Assembly: GCA_015680685.1 (NCBI GenBank)
Contig: MNCI01007719.1
Location: forward strand, 82,253 to 140,887
Direction of reading: 5' to 3'
Length of the DNA stretch: 58,635 nt
DNA from: Gnetum montanum
Lineage: Eukaryota > Streptophyta > Gnetopsida > Gnetales > Gnetaceae
Part shown: piece after piece, positions 48,451 through 58,288 of the stretch
Layout: the number at the start of each line of letters is the position of its first letter
Position numbering within the stretch: the stretch's first letter is position 1
Notes under the pieces: model-generated
What the model saw: the letters and a program-made list of their open reading frames with translations, nothing else
Told to the model about the DNA's origin: nothing
The model's database searches: none
Made by a program: the position numbers and the translations under genes

Positions 48451-49925
48451 AGGGCCTTGTGCATGAGAAAATACAATCGAATGGGGAGCCCAGGGGTCAA
48501 CGGCCAATGTCACTCATGTGACCAAGGGTGAGCGCCTAAAGTGCGGGCTTAGCAGCATTTAACAGCGAATCGTGGACAAATTGTGTTGGCCTCTCAACAA
48601 ACTTTCTTTGCAACACAGATGTGGCCCTCATCCTAGAGGAGAAATAATAAATATTATTATTTTGAAAACTTACAAAACCAAAGGTAGACCAAAATGTAGA
48701 CTTAAAGCAGCAATGCAATTAGACTAAGGTTTTGCAGATTAAAAAAAAGTGGTCCCACATAGCCGATAGAAGAAAACAACGCTCGTTGGCACCATGCGCA
48801 TTAAAGGTGGCCTCCATAACAGAGTCCTGAGTACGTTACCAAAGAAGCCTGGGTATGCACCCCACTCGTAAATCCCTGTACACATTGAAACTGCCTCCTC
48901 TAGGGGATTGGGCACCCTACAAGTATCCCGTATTGAAGGGATTGGTCATGGTGTTGGCCATCTCTGGCCACATTGATGACCATACTGTTGACGCCCACGT
49001 TGCCATTGGGTGCCAAAAACCAGTGGTCCTTTGGAGACCGTATGGCGGTTGGTGAAATGGCCATATGCCCGGGGCGGGCACTATGTCTCGAAGTTGCCCA
49101 CCCATGCAAATAGCAGAGTGCCATGGCACGCACACAATGTGTCATGGAAACCGTACCGCTCATGCAGAACTGCTCCATGCCCACAATTCGTCGTTAAATA
49201 TATATATATATATATTGTGTTTTTGCTCCATGCCCACGATTCATCATCAAATGGCCACGCACATGCTTTGCTCCTCCCCAAATGCTAACTCCTGCAATTT
49301 CTGAACACAGCCACGCTACCAAAGCTCACATACAATACTGATCCCGACTTTTGCTTATCCAGCTGTTCCAAATATGTGTTTTCTTCTTCCACAGGCTATT
49401 GCTGTTGCTACTTTCTGGTGCCTTTCTTTCTTGCATCAATAGCAGCGATGGACCTATTTTTGCAACTATCTTGAGAACTCTCCATTGACCTGATCTAGGA
49501 CTGGACTGGAGGTTCAAATTCCTCCCATGTGTTGATCAACAACGTGTTTGCCTGATCCGGTGGTAGATGATCAGGAAAGTAAACGAACCGGATCTCTAGC
49601 GTTCATCTTCAGTTTTGTGTTGTCACATCATATGGATTGCGGTTGGGTTCCCGCCTATTTATGTGCGCAGCGGAATATGAAAACTTGTTTGTGCGCAGCA
49701 ATATACCAAAACCTGTGGCTCTTTGGTTTGCGTTTACTATGCGTATGCTTCACCAGAAAAACAAACTATACAAATAGATCTCTAGTAAATAATTTATATA
49801 TAGGGAGGATTTGGGAAGTGCATGAATCTTTTTTTACAAAAACAAAAGGATTGTGTGGGCCAAACTATACCTATCTATATCATAAATATATCACTAAATT
49901 GGTTTAGCCAACAACCAAACATCAA
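48451..49925. other. Low-copy, GC-richer region without a recognised gene
   Basis: Richer in GC than the transposons around it and without obvious repeat family members in the window. Two copies of a 28-base unit starting GCTCCATGCCCAC (49167-49195 and 49224-49252) flank a TA run (49197-49216). On the minus strand about 49480-49340 can be read with two stops (starting MESSQDSCKNRS), possibly a decayed exon. A TATA-like CATAAATAGG occurs near 49657. An open plus-strand frame at 49548-49907 has no ATG start and no recognisable similarity. Confidence 0.35.
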
Positions 49926-50120
49926 TTAAACAACGTAACGATTTGTACTATTTGCCTGTTGTTGGTTGTATCGTTGAACTGCGAATTTAGCCAGATCCTG
50001 CACATCCTTCTTGTTCTGAAAATCTGGAATATCTTGGCGACCGCCAAGCGTAGACTCAGAAACCCACAAACAAAATGATGCCACAACTGGCACAACAAGA
50101 AAACAACGATTCAAGGCCAT
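49926..50120 (-). CDS. Phytocystatin-like first exon (secreted cysteine-protease inhibitor), probably incomplete
   Basis: From ATG 50120 the minus strand encodes a signal-peptide-like hydrophobic start (MALNRCFLVVPVVASFCLW), then LGGRQDIPDF with the Gly pair that plugs the papain active site, then LAKFAVQRYN, the plant-specific LARFAV helix of phytocystatins. The frame stops 15 codons later, at 49926-49928. The central QxVxG loop and the C-terminal Trp region are not found in the next 1.4 kb, though phytocystatin genes commonly have an intron soon after LARFAV. It may therefore be exon 1 of a gene with a distant second exon, or a captured or truncated fragment. An upstream in-frame ATG (50153) would add 11 residues, but MALNR makes the better signal peptide. 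This is the only host-type coding sequence in the window. Confidence 0.6.
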   Translation of the reverse strand: MALNRCFLVVPVVASFCLWVSESTLGGRQDIPDFQNKKDVQDLAKFAVQRYNQQQANSTNRYVV

Positions 50121-50204
50121 TCTTGGAATTTGAATTCGAGAAAAAACCTGCAATTATCCTCAACACTGGAATTTGAATTCAAGGAAAATCTTAAATTATC
50201 CTGG

Positions 50205-50240
50205 CACAAGAGAAATACTACACCCCAGCTATATACATAA
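50205..50240 (-). promoter_or_regulatory. Putative core promoter of the cystatin-like exon
   Basis: The minus strand has GTATATAG (50236-50229), 109 bases upstream of ATG 50120. A start about 30 bases downstream gives a leader of about 85 nt. No intervening ATG is used except 50153. Confidence 0.4.
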
Positions 50241-50820
50241 CACATAGAACGGTAAGTAACTAGTCTGATTTAGTAATTTTTTCATTTCCAGAAAAATAAG
50301 AGTAGAAAGTTTCCTAATAGCATTGATCATAATAGGATACAAAGCGACCATCTGACAATGTTCCTCGGTTTTCCCGGGAAAAGATAAACAACAAAGTTGA
50401 CAGTTTCCTTAATTGCATTGCTAAGTGACCAAGTGATCGATGAGGATGTTACTGCTTATAATTTTGACAAAATTACCTGTCATCATTGAAAAAGAAAAGC
50501 AAATGCCTTACCAACGTTGAACCTACTGCTTCTCAGCATTTAGAAGAAGGAAGACTTTCCGGATGCTCCCAAAGATGCGACGGTTCCAAGGGAGAGGGTC
50601 ATTATTTTGAGGCTCTATGGATGGTTATGTTGTCAAATGGGTTGCAAAGGATTCCACTAAGGCATTGTTGAAACACTGTAAGGTGGTTTATAGGGCATAA
50701 GTTTTATTCCAATGAGTATACTTTTCTAAGACATTATTATGTTCTTCTTAAATTTTACAGAACTTTCTTGTTGGCTATATGCTCAAGGGTATATATAGTC
50801 ATGTTTGTATTGGCAACAAT
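50241..50820. other. Gene-free stretch upstream of the cystatin-like exon
   Basis: No supported feature. A 61-codon plus-strand frame (50486-50671) and an overlapping frame ending GYVVKWVAKDSTKALLKH (about 50620-50680) resemble coding sequence weakly but match nothing I recognise. Confidence 0.3.
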
Positions 50821-50885
50821 GAGGTGTTAACCTAGTGGTAAGACTCTTAATTTGAAAGCTCCAAGTCATAAGTTTGATTCTAATG
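50821..50885 (+). repeat. tRNA-derived SINE head
   Basis: TTAACCTAGTGGTAAGA (50827-50843) fits an A box and ATAAGTTTGATTCTAA (50868-50883) fits a B box, about 40 bases apart. Same core and spacing as 5411-5475. A further ACCTAGTGGTCAAGC at 51310-51324 may be a third, more decayed copy. Confidence 0.5.
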
Positions 50886-52129
50886 GCAATGCTAAGTTAT
50901 AAAATTCTAATTAGACTATATATTTTAGAGTGTAACTATATTACAATTATTTTAAGGTTGTTTGTATTGGCTATATGCCCAAGGAGAGGTGTAAAATGCA
51001 AAGCTATTTTAAGTTTTAGCATAAATGTTAAAAATGATGTAAATGTTGCTAGAAGATTTTTTATAAAACTAGTCATTACTCATTACATCTCAACTAGCTA
51101 TAATGCTATTTATTCTTTCTCCAACCCTTAAGAAATTAATTGCAAATGAATTTAGTATGCTTTGAAACATCTTGCAAAGGAAAAAAATGCAAGCTATGGA
51201 TGATATAATTAATTTTCCTTTTTTGTTTTTCTGAAATATATTGTAAGGCTCTATAATTGAGTAGACATCCCTAAAACTAGAAAGTTATTTCTTTCCATGT
51301 GATTTTTACCTAGTGGTCAAGCATGTGATGTGCCCTAAACCTTTTTTTCTTTTCTTATTATTAATATTTGTGGGGTTCAACACCCCAAATTAGAACTTTA
51401 TGAGTCAATATTGCCTGCTAGAATTGAACCAACCACATCGTAATCTAGTAATAGCCTCTTTCTCTATAATGATTATTTACTACAAAATAGAAGAATTTGA
51501 AAAGAGATCCAACTAAATCATATTGTTAAAATACCTCTAACTACACTTAGGGTGACTTATCACTCCATATGTTAGTGAAAAACCAAAGATGAAAAGAATA
51601 TGCCATTCATGCATGCCAATTATGGAACAACAAGTGAAGAATCTTTGGAAGTCAAAGAGGAAAGAGGAAAAAAAAGACACTTGAAATTTTTTTTTGCAGT
51701 TAGTACTTGTCTATCATTAAGATTTATATATATATCATATCTAATTTATTTTAAGTCCAATCATTTAAATAATGAGGGGTGAATCCAAATGAGCAAATAC
51801 AATAGTAGTAGCATTATAGGAAAAAGAAGATCCTCCAACAAAATAGATGAATACCTAGACCATGAACCCAACTAGGAACCAAACTATTAGTAGGATCATG
51901 CGTTAGCTTTGGGAGGAGAGAATCCTAACCTTGTTTCCAACTTACCAAAAAGCCCTAGGCATTTCTAATAGGGAACCAAAACCAAGTGCATCATAAAATT
52001 CATTTAAAATAGAATGTATGCATATATGGGAAAGAAAAAGAACATGCAATTTATAGGTGCCACATTGATTCAATTAATTTGAAACAAATTAATTAATTTT
52101 GTAATTGTAATATCTCATCTATGTCTAAA
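50886..52129. other. AT-rich gene-free stretch
   Basis: No open frame or family match can be supported. The right part (from about 51900) lies downstream of the LINE relic on the minus strand and may be its decayed 3' end. Confidence 0.35.
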
Positions 52130-52472
52130 TGTATAAATATTATAGGAAAATGTGGTATTCATCTTCAATGCTATTTGTACTAAAGTCATAAAAAATATAG
52201 ATATCTTGGAACAAATGATTTTAGTTTTAGGGATATTAACTTAAATTTATCAACTAGGAAAATCATGATTTGGGACCAAATTGATTGAGTATTAAGCATT
52301 TGTAATTATCCTTCCATTGAACTTGAAATTATTAAGATAATATCATCAACATAGAGAAAGAATTTAACAAGACTACTTCCAACTATAATTGCAAATTAAG
52401 TTGGCATTTTATACATCAACTTTTAAAATTCATCAATAAAAAACCCAAATAAAGTAGGAGAAAGAAGCATTC
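52130..52472 (-). pseudogene. Second LINE reverse transcriptase relic, cut by element 5
   Basis: The minus strand from 52472 reads MLLSPTLFGFFIDEF, then LVKFFLYVDDIILIISSS (about 52370-52320), containing the catalytic YVDD. A decayed VNIPKTKII block (about 52235) follows. This is the same LINE family as 6942-7751 (PPSSTLFYIFIDEL there). The upstream half of the domain is missing because element 5 starts at 52473. Confidence 0.75.
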
Positions 52473-53383
52473 TGATGAGTGGCGAGGTACCCCTACACTC
52501 AACCATACGAATATGAGCATGTACGCATGATCCGGTCGAACTCCGCAGATGGACTAGTTGTGGCACCTAGACAGTTAGTCTTAGGTCGCAGTTCGCTATC
52601 TTCCCACTTGGACTAGTTATTAACTTTGTCACGTATGGTTTAGTCCAGATGAGGTGTATGATGTGTTCCTAATTCTAATGCTACTCCTGAAGGCAGTGGA
52701 ATGTAAGATTAACTAAGCTATGCTAGGAGGAAAGGTCAAAAAATCTAATCTAGCCTAAGTGCGATGAGCAACCGATTCCTTGCTCAACCGTACACATCTT
52801 GGACTTCGTGCACGACTACCACTAGGACTACCAAGCGCAAACCTTAGGTACGCCACTAGGATTACCAAGCGCAGATCCCAAATATGCCATTGGGATTACC
52901 AGGCGCAGATCCTAGCTATGCCACTGGGCTACCAAGTAGTCACACTTAAATGCTCTTAATCAAGTCGTACTCGTTCTGCTTCTAGGAGTTTAAGGGTGAG
53001 AGAGAAAACAGTAAATAACATTAAAGAAATAACAAAAAAATAAATAACAAAGTGAATTTTGCAATGATGAAGTAATCTCGATCTTTATTGTCAGTCATGT
53101 GCGTGTCCAAGTACGTCACACTCGAATAAAGACACCGTACAATTACATTCACCACACTGTGGGTAGACACTGGAAAAATAAACTAACTCTGGAGGGATCA
53201 AACTGCCAGAGTTTCACTACAATCTAATTGGGGATTTCCAATAAGGGAGAGCCACTTCTTATTTATAGACATGATGGTGGACTGCAATATCACGTACGCG
53301 ATATCGTAGGGAAGATGCGATATCACGACCGACGTGATATCGCGTATGGGATATCGTGGCTTATGCAATATCGTGTCTCACCA
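52473..53383 (-). repeat. 3' LTR of element 5
   Basis: 911 bp, TGATGAG to TCACCA, followed by plus-strand TACCCCCACAAC (minus-strand polypurine tract GTTGTGGGGGTA). TATA (CTATAAATAAG) lies at about 53267-53257. Upstream are six GATATC-type sites (53289-53372), some decayed. A short internal repeat of ATTACCAAGCGCA-like phrases lies at 52850-52930. Confidence 0.9.
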
Positions 53384-53555
53384 TACCCCCACAACTAAAT
53401 AAAAACTCATCCTTGAGTTACAAGGAGAACAAGCTTCATTGATTACACAGTGGATAGGTATGGGATTATTAACTGAAAGAAATGAAATACAACAATGTCG
53501 TAGTGTGGGGAGACACAACACAGAAAAATACTACAACTATTACAAAAATGGGAAC

Positions 53556-56344
53556 TCATGTAGTTCCTAGTGGTGGTGGCTCCTCCATGGGTGCTTTCCC
53601 TTTGTCATGTGCTCCAGGCTTTGAAGTTTGATGACGTTGAAGTATTGCTTGGAGCTTCTCCTCTTTGGTCTGAGGGTCTTGTGCCATCCATGCAAGTGTT
53701 CTGATGTTTGATGGAGTCAGCACCTTCCACGAATAGGATAGTTACGAGAACATCTGATTAGCTTTGACATACCATGCCGCAAACACCCGTCGTTCCTCTT
53801 CATAGGCTTTGGCTTTATCTTTGTATTCATGAAGATATGTTAGCCTTCGAGCCAAGTCGATTGCTACATCTTTATGTCCTTGGTAGCTTTCTTTTACCAC
53901 CGCAAGTTCAGAATTTGCGACATCTAGTTTTTCAGCCAGCTTCTTGCACTCTGCAAATTCTGCCTCATATTTGAGATGAGTGGAAGCTACCTGTTGTTCG
54001 AGCTCTATTCTCGGGCGTCCTGCTGTTAACATGGAAAGGTTGGCATATCTAAGGTTTTCCAACTCCATGTATTTGGTCAAGTCTTGGATCTGCAGGTCCC
54101 GATTTTTAACTTCCGCTTGGTGGGCAAAGGCGTAAGTGTTCAATATGGCCCTCCAATCAATGTGTTGAGCACTGATATTGTTAACTTGAGCCTTGGCCAT
54201 ATGGATCTCCTTCTCCAGGATTTGTTTGTACATCCCCACCTGATCATGGAAATGCTCCTTCAGCTTCTCGTGTCGTTTAGTCTCATTATGCCACGCGCTT
54301 ATCTCGATGGTTGATTTTTGGTGAATAGCGTGTACCTCCTCCATTGAGAGGGTTCAGTTCTCTCTGGCTAAATAGCTTACATCTCGGTTGACCTAAATGA
54401 ACTGTTCTCGCAACTGATGAAAGTGTTCATCAAGAACATTCTTTTGTTTCTCTACAGAGGTCAACCGAAGGTTATCTACAACCAATTGCTTATTTTCTTC
54501 TTCTAAGGCCCTGAGTGCCTTAAGATGTGCATGGGTTTGCGCTTCTGCTGCGGAGGCATCCCAAATAGTCTTCTCCTTTTCTCTCGCCACCTTCTTATTC
54601 TCTGTGGTTAGCTTGGTTAATTGCTCGATTCTAAAATTTTCAAGCTGGTCTATGGGGACAAATTGTAGAGGATCCCACTGTGCTGCTTGTAAAGCTACGA
54701 GCTGCTCTTGTAGTTTTTGCACTTCAGCTTCAACTTGCTCATCCCTAACTTCAGATATGACCAGCTTCCCCTTGGTAGAAATGAGGTCTGATTGAATTGC
54801 TGTAACATCCTGAGGAATGTCAAACAGAGACGTCAAAACTTGTCTTGTTTGGAGTAATCTGTCCAATGCATCCTCATGTTTTATAGGAGTTATTGAGGTT
54901 TTGGTAAGCTTTTGAGCATCCCTTGCTCCTGTAAGATCTGCCGATGGTACAACAAGTACGTTGAAAGATTCCTTGATGTGATCTGCGACCACATCTGCAG
55001 CTCCCACGGCATTCTGGTGTTGCATGACCACCACAATGGCCCCTTCACCAGCCTCTAACTACACTTGAAAAGATGTCACGTTTCTTGAGATCTGTTGCGA
55101 CCATCTGCTTTCCCCTCCTTCTGTTTGAATTGAGACTTCACCCCTTGTGAGATCAAGCAAAATTGTAGGCTGAATGGCATCATCGAAGATGCGGAAGAGG
55201 CTTGTGTCATCACGAATTTCCCAACTAACCGTCTTAGCGATGGCCCGAAGATGGCTCATTGACAGTCTGTAGTCTTGCGGTGGTGGCAGCTGATCCTAAC
55301 CTGTGCCAGGCTCTGCTTCTTATTGTTGGTTGGGACCTGTGGCTGGAGGTTGACTAGGTCCTACAAGTTGAGTTACAGGTGATCCATTCATATGTTCTTC
55401 TTCTTCATCTGGCCTCAGCTCTTCACCAGTGCTCTTTCTTGGAGCTGGCACCTTTAATAACTCAGCATAAGAAGCATTCTAGGCCTTTTGGAGGACGACA
55501 TTTGTGTATCCCTGAATACCAGCCCATTAGCACAGTTTTCTAATAAGACAGGGGAAGGGCAGTGCCATCCACCCTGACTTTTGTTCTTCAAATCGCCTTA
55601 GGATCTCCGTCAAATATAGATGGGGTAGGTTAGCATTAACCTTTCCCATCAACACTGCACATCCTCTTGCCGCATACGTTGATATTTTTTCAAACCTTTT
55701 GTGGGGAAGAGGTGATAGGTTCCAATTTTGAAATAAACCCGCTCTTCCGTCGTCAGCTCACCAAAAGATTTATCTCTACCATAAGCCTTCTCTACCCAAT
55801 CCTTTTGCACACCAGGGTCCGATCGGGTAGATAATCGAGCAACATGGGGGCCTGAATTCAGAAGGTTTAACACTTCTAAAATCACCTACGCAGAAAATTC
55901 TACTGTCACACCACAAATGTTAACTGTGGTGCCTTGCTCCTTATTGTGCCAGAATTGGTACGTTTCACCTAAGTACCAGGCACCACATTCAAAGAGGACA
56001 GGCCACAAGGGAGACCCTTTGAGGTGATCCCTAACAACCTCAGGAGCAAACCGTGCAAAAGATTTGAATTTTAGCTCCACAATCACCGCAGCAACTGTGG
56101 ACTTCGTATGGATAGCCTAAACACATTCCGGGGGCAACGTGAGTTGTTGTCCCTGTTCAGGCATAGCAGCAGCTTCTCTTTCTACCTGCCTAGACCATCT
56201 TATAGGAGGTTCTTTTTGATGGATGCTAAATGATTGCACCTCCTATTCTGCATGTTGTCAGGTAGGGACCTGTCTTCCACCTCTCCGAGGTTGTTTTGCT
56301 CAACCTTGAACAGGACCCTCCTGTTGTGCACGTTTCGGGGCCAT
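53556..56344 (-). pseudogene. ORF3, coiled-coil third ORF of element 5
   Basis: About 929 codons from ATG 56344 (MAPKRAQQEG) to the TGA at 53556, with about a dozen stops and one frameshift near 55645. Residues about 80-240 form a globular domain (WYLGETYQFWHNKEQGTT, ICGVTVEFSA, YHLFPTKGLKKYQRM, LPFPCLIRKLC) resembling the domain annotated in plant transposon proteins (PF20167-like). A Pro/Glu-rich linker follows (55450-55290). From about 55034 to 53742 the sequence is almost continuous coiled coil rich in Glu, Gln, Leu and Lys, with a basic Pro tail at the end. No signal peptide, membrane helix or enzyme motif is seen. It lies between pol-less gag and the 3' LTR and has its own promoter-like region upstream. 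A structural or RNA/particle-associated role is possible, but function is unknown. Confidence 0.72.
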
Positions 56345-56810
56345 CTGCAATCACATGAGCTAAACGTTAGTAAGGCTGTTTTTAAAGTCAAGTTATACCT
56401 TACTACATGCCTTTAATTAAAGATCTGATGTTATTGTGTGATCATGCTTGAATATTATAATAATGGATCCTATGACTTAGGTGGATTTCATTTTAATCTC
56501 CCGGTGTACGTAAGGACATATGATTTTTGGCACAATTATTCTAACTGTTAAGTTAATTACCCTAATTGATGTCCTTTGAGTGATGATAAATTTCAAAAAA
56601 TTTAGACACTTTTCGGCAAGTGTCTCTTCCCAACGACTAAACTGAACACTCCGGGTTCAAGCATGTTCAAACGGAATTAAAATCAGAGCACCAATAAGCG
56701 AGATATGAGTGAAAAAGCAAGGGTCACGCAATCGCAAATCGTAGAGAAAATTTTCAAAAATTCCCCCCACGTAAATGGCAAAATGATGCTAAGTGTTGCA
56801 GCGAGGGTAC
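56345..56810 (-). promoter_or_regulatory. ORF3 leader with intron signals, element 5
   Basis: The minus strand has a perfect TACTAAC branch-point-like sequence (56372-56366), then GTGATTGCAG ending at 56345, then the ORF3 ATG. The AG|ATG arrangement is the same as in elements 2 and 3. A donor is not certain: AGG|GTAATT (plus 56555-56562) is one candidate; a donor near the 5' LTR is another. Confidence 0.55.
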
Positions 56811-56905
56811 CTATTTATAGGTAAATAGGACGTGATATCGTGTACAATGCATCACATACACGATATCACGTGGGACGCGATATCGCGTACGCGATATCTC
56901 AGCCC
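56811..56905 (-). promoter_or_regulatory. Internal promoter of element 5 (TATA plus GATATCGCG palindromes)
   Basis: TATA box CTATAAATAG (56820-56811). Upstream is the inverted repeat CGTGATATCGTG / CACGATATCACG (56831-56842 and 56859-56870) and a perfect palindrome, GATATCGCGTACGCGATATC (56879-56898). The same motif fills the U3 of this element's own LTR. Apart from the cassette and TATA, the flanks do not align with the LTR, so this is not a nested solo LTR. Confidence 0.65.
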
Positions 56906-56999
56906 TACTAATGTGAGACACATGAAAAATACCGAATTTTAATGATTGTTCTGAAATTAATGTTTTATATTGAGGACATTGGCAAGTATTAAGATATTC

Positions 57000-58288
57000 T
57001 AGGGTAATTTCATTGATTTGAGAGGCACTCTTAATGATAATGATGTGAACTTTAGCAATAAAAATTTGGCAGTTACGAAGAAAAGGGAATGGAATGGTAC
57101 ATTGGAACGTTTAAATGATAGAGGGATAATAATGGGAAAAGAAAATTATAAAAAATTAAGCTGAGGATAAGAAGTTGTGTGTTTCAGTGAAAGAATTAGT
57201 GAAGATTGCAAAAAATTACACAAGTGGATCCTCCCCAAAGCAGGTTTCAACCTATTATGCCCTTGTGTAACCACACTTAAAGTGTCTGTGGGTACTAGAA
57301 GGGTTAAATGTAATCCGCACTAACTCCACAAAATACATAGATGTAAATATCACCGGAATGAGATGAAAATTCTATGCTACATGGGACATGAGCTACAATT
57401 ACATGAATAGTGAGATGAAATGAACTATAGAAGGGATCATAGAGATTGGGACATGAGGTAACTAACCCAGGGCACAATCAATCCTGCGTATAAAGCATGA
57501 TTAAGGTGTCATTAACCCATTGTTCCAAGATCAGGACCAAGTCCATCCTTCTAATCAGTGACATCACATTGTTTCATCCCATGATGAACAACTATGAGAG
57601 TACCATAACAACAAGGCATACGATCACTTGGCGTTTAGTACAAGGGAGTAGTGATTTTTGTTTATGGCACTTCCTTTTCTTTTTCTCTTTTTCTCTTTTT
57701 TTTCTTTTTCACTTTATTGAATCCAGAGAAGCTGCCAACCTTCAGGCATGGGTACATGTCTTTCCAGTGGGACCCCTCAAACAACGTTTGATTTTTAAGT
57801 GCCCTTTTGATTACTCTTACTCCCATTTTCATTAGATCTACAAGGATCTTAGTACAACCATGTTGCACGATCACTCCCACAGACATCACCAAAGAGAATC
57901 CACAAGTCCCCTTGATGTCACACCCTAATCATTCCCTCTTGGTCCATCCTTCTTCATTCTGGGTACAATGAACACAAAATTAATTTTAAGTTTAGAAATT
58001 TCAAGAATATCACTGTACTCTCGAATAGAACCTCTTATTTGTAGAGTGGATGAGTGGGTGTAATGGGCTCACTGTTCCAAATAATTGATCACTCATGACT
58101 TAATAACATAAAACACACCTCAACCAATGATCCGCATGAGTGTTTTATTCGTAGAATAGATTACTTACAAAAACGTAAAAGACAAAAACACAAAAAGATA
58201 AAACAAAAAGTTGAAAAATGAAAAACTGGAAAACAAAAAGTTGTAAAATTAAAGAAAATGAAAAACATTTATTAACCCTGCTTATTAT
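57000..58288 (-). other. Conserved non-coding region of element 5
   Basis: Aligns with 1-977 of element 1 from 57295 onward and shares shorter blocks with elements 2-4. A plus-strand (antisense) open frame at 57497-57835 has a counterpart at 204-479 in element 1. The polypurine-like run lies at about 58300-58312, overlapping the end of gag. Confidence 0.65.
57216..57270 (-). other. Conserved RNA hairpin, element 5 copy
   Basis: TTACACAAG (57216-57224) pairs with CTTGTGTAA (57262-57270) over 9 bp. Relative to elements 2 and 4 (TATGCAAG / CTTGCATA) both strands of the stem have changed and pairing is kept. An inner AGGTT / AACCT hairpin is also present here. Confidence 0.65.

Noticed and set aside
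49548-49907. 119-codon plus-strand open frame
   Set aside because: It has no ATG at its start, matches no family I recognise, and overlaps ordinary low-copy sequence.
50821-50885. Functional tRNA gene
   Set aside because: A and B boxes are present but no cloverleaf with a paired acceptor stem can be formed; SINE head is more likely.
53289-53372. Regular GATATC repeats as a CRISPR-like or satellite array
   Set aside because: Units are short, inverted and irregularly spaced, confined to the U3 upstream of a TATA box; they are promoter palindromes of an LTR.
53556-56344. Env-like glycoprotein for ORF3
   Set aside because: Position fits env, but there is no signal peptide, membrane anchor or cleavage site; coiled coil dominates.
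56811-56905. Nested solo LTR in element 5 instead of an internal promoter
   Set aside because: No TGATGAG or CATCA ends and no R/U5 similarity; only the cassette and TATA resemble an LTR, and element 2 has the same feature at the same place.
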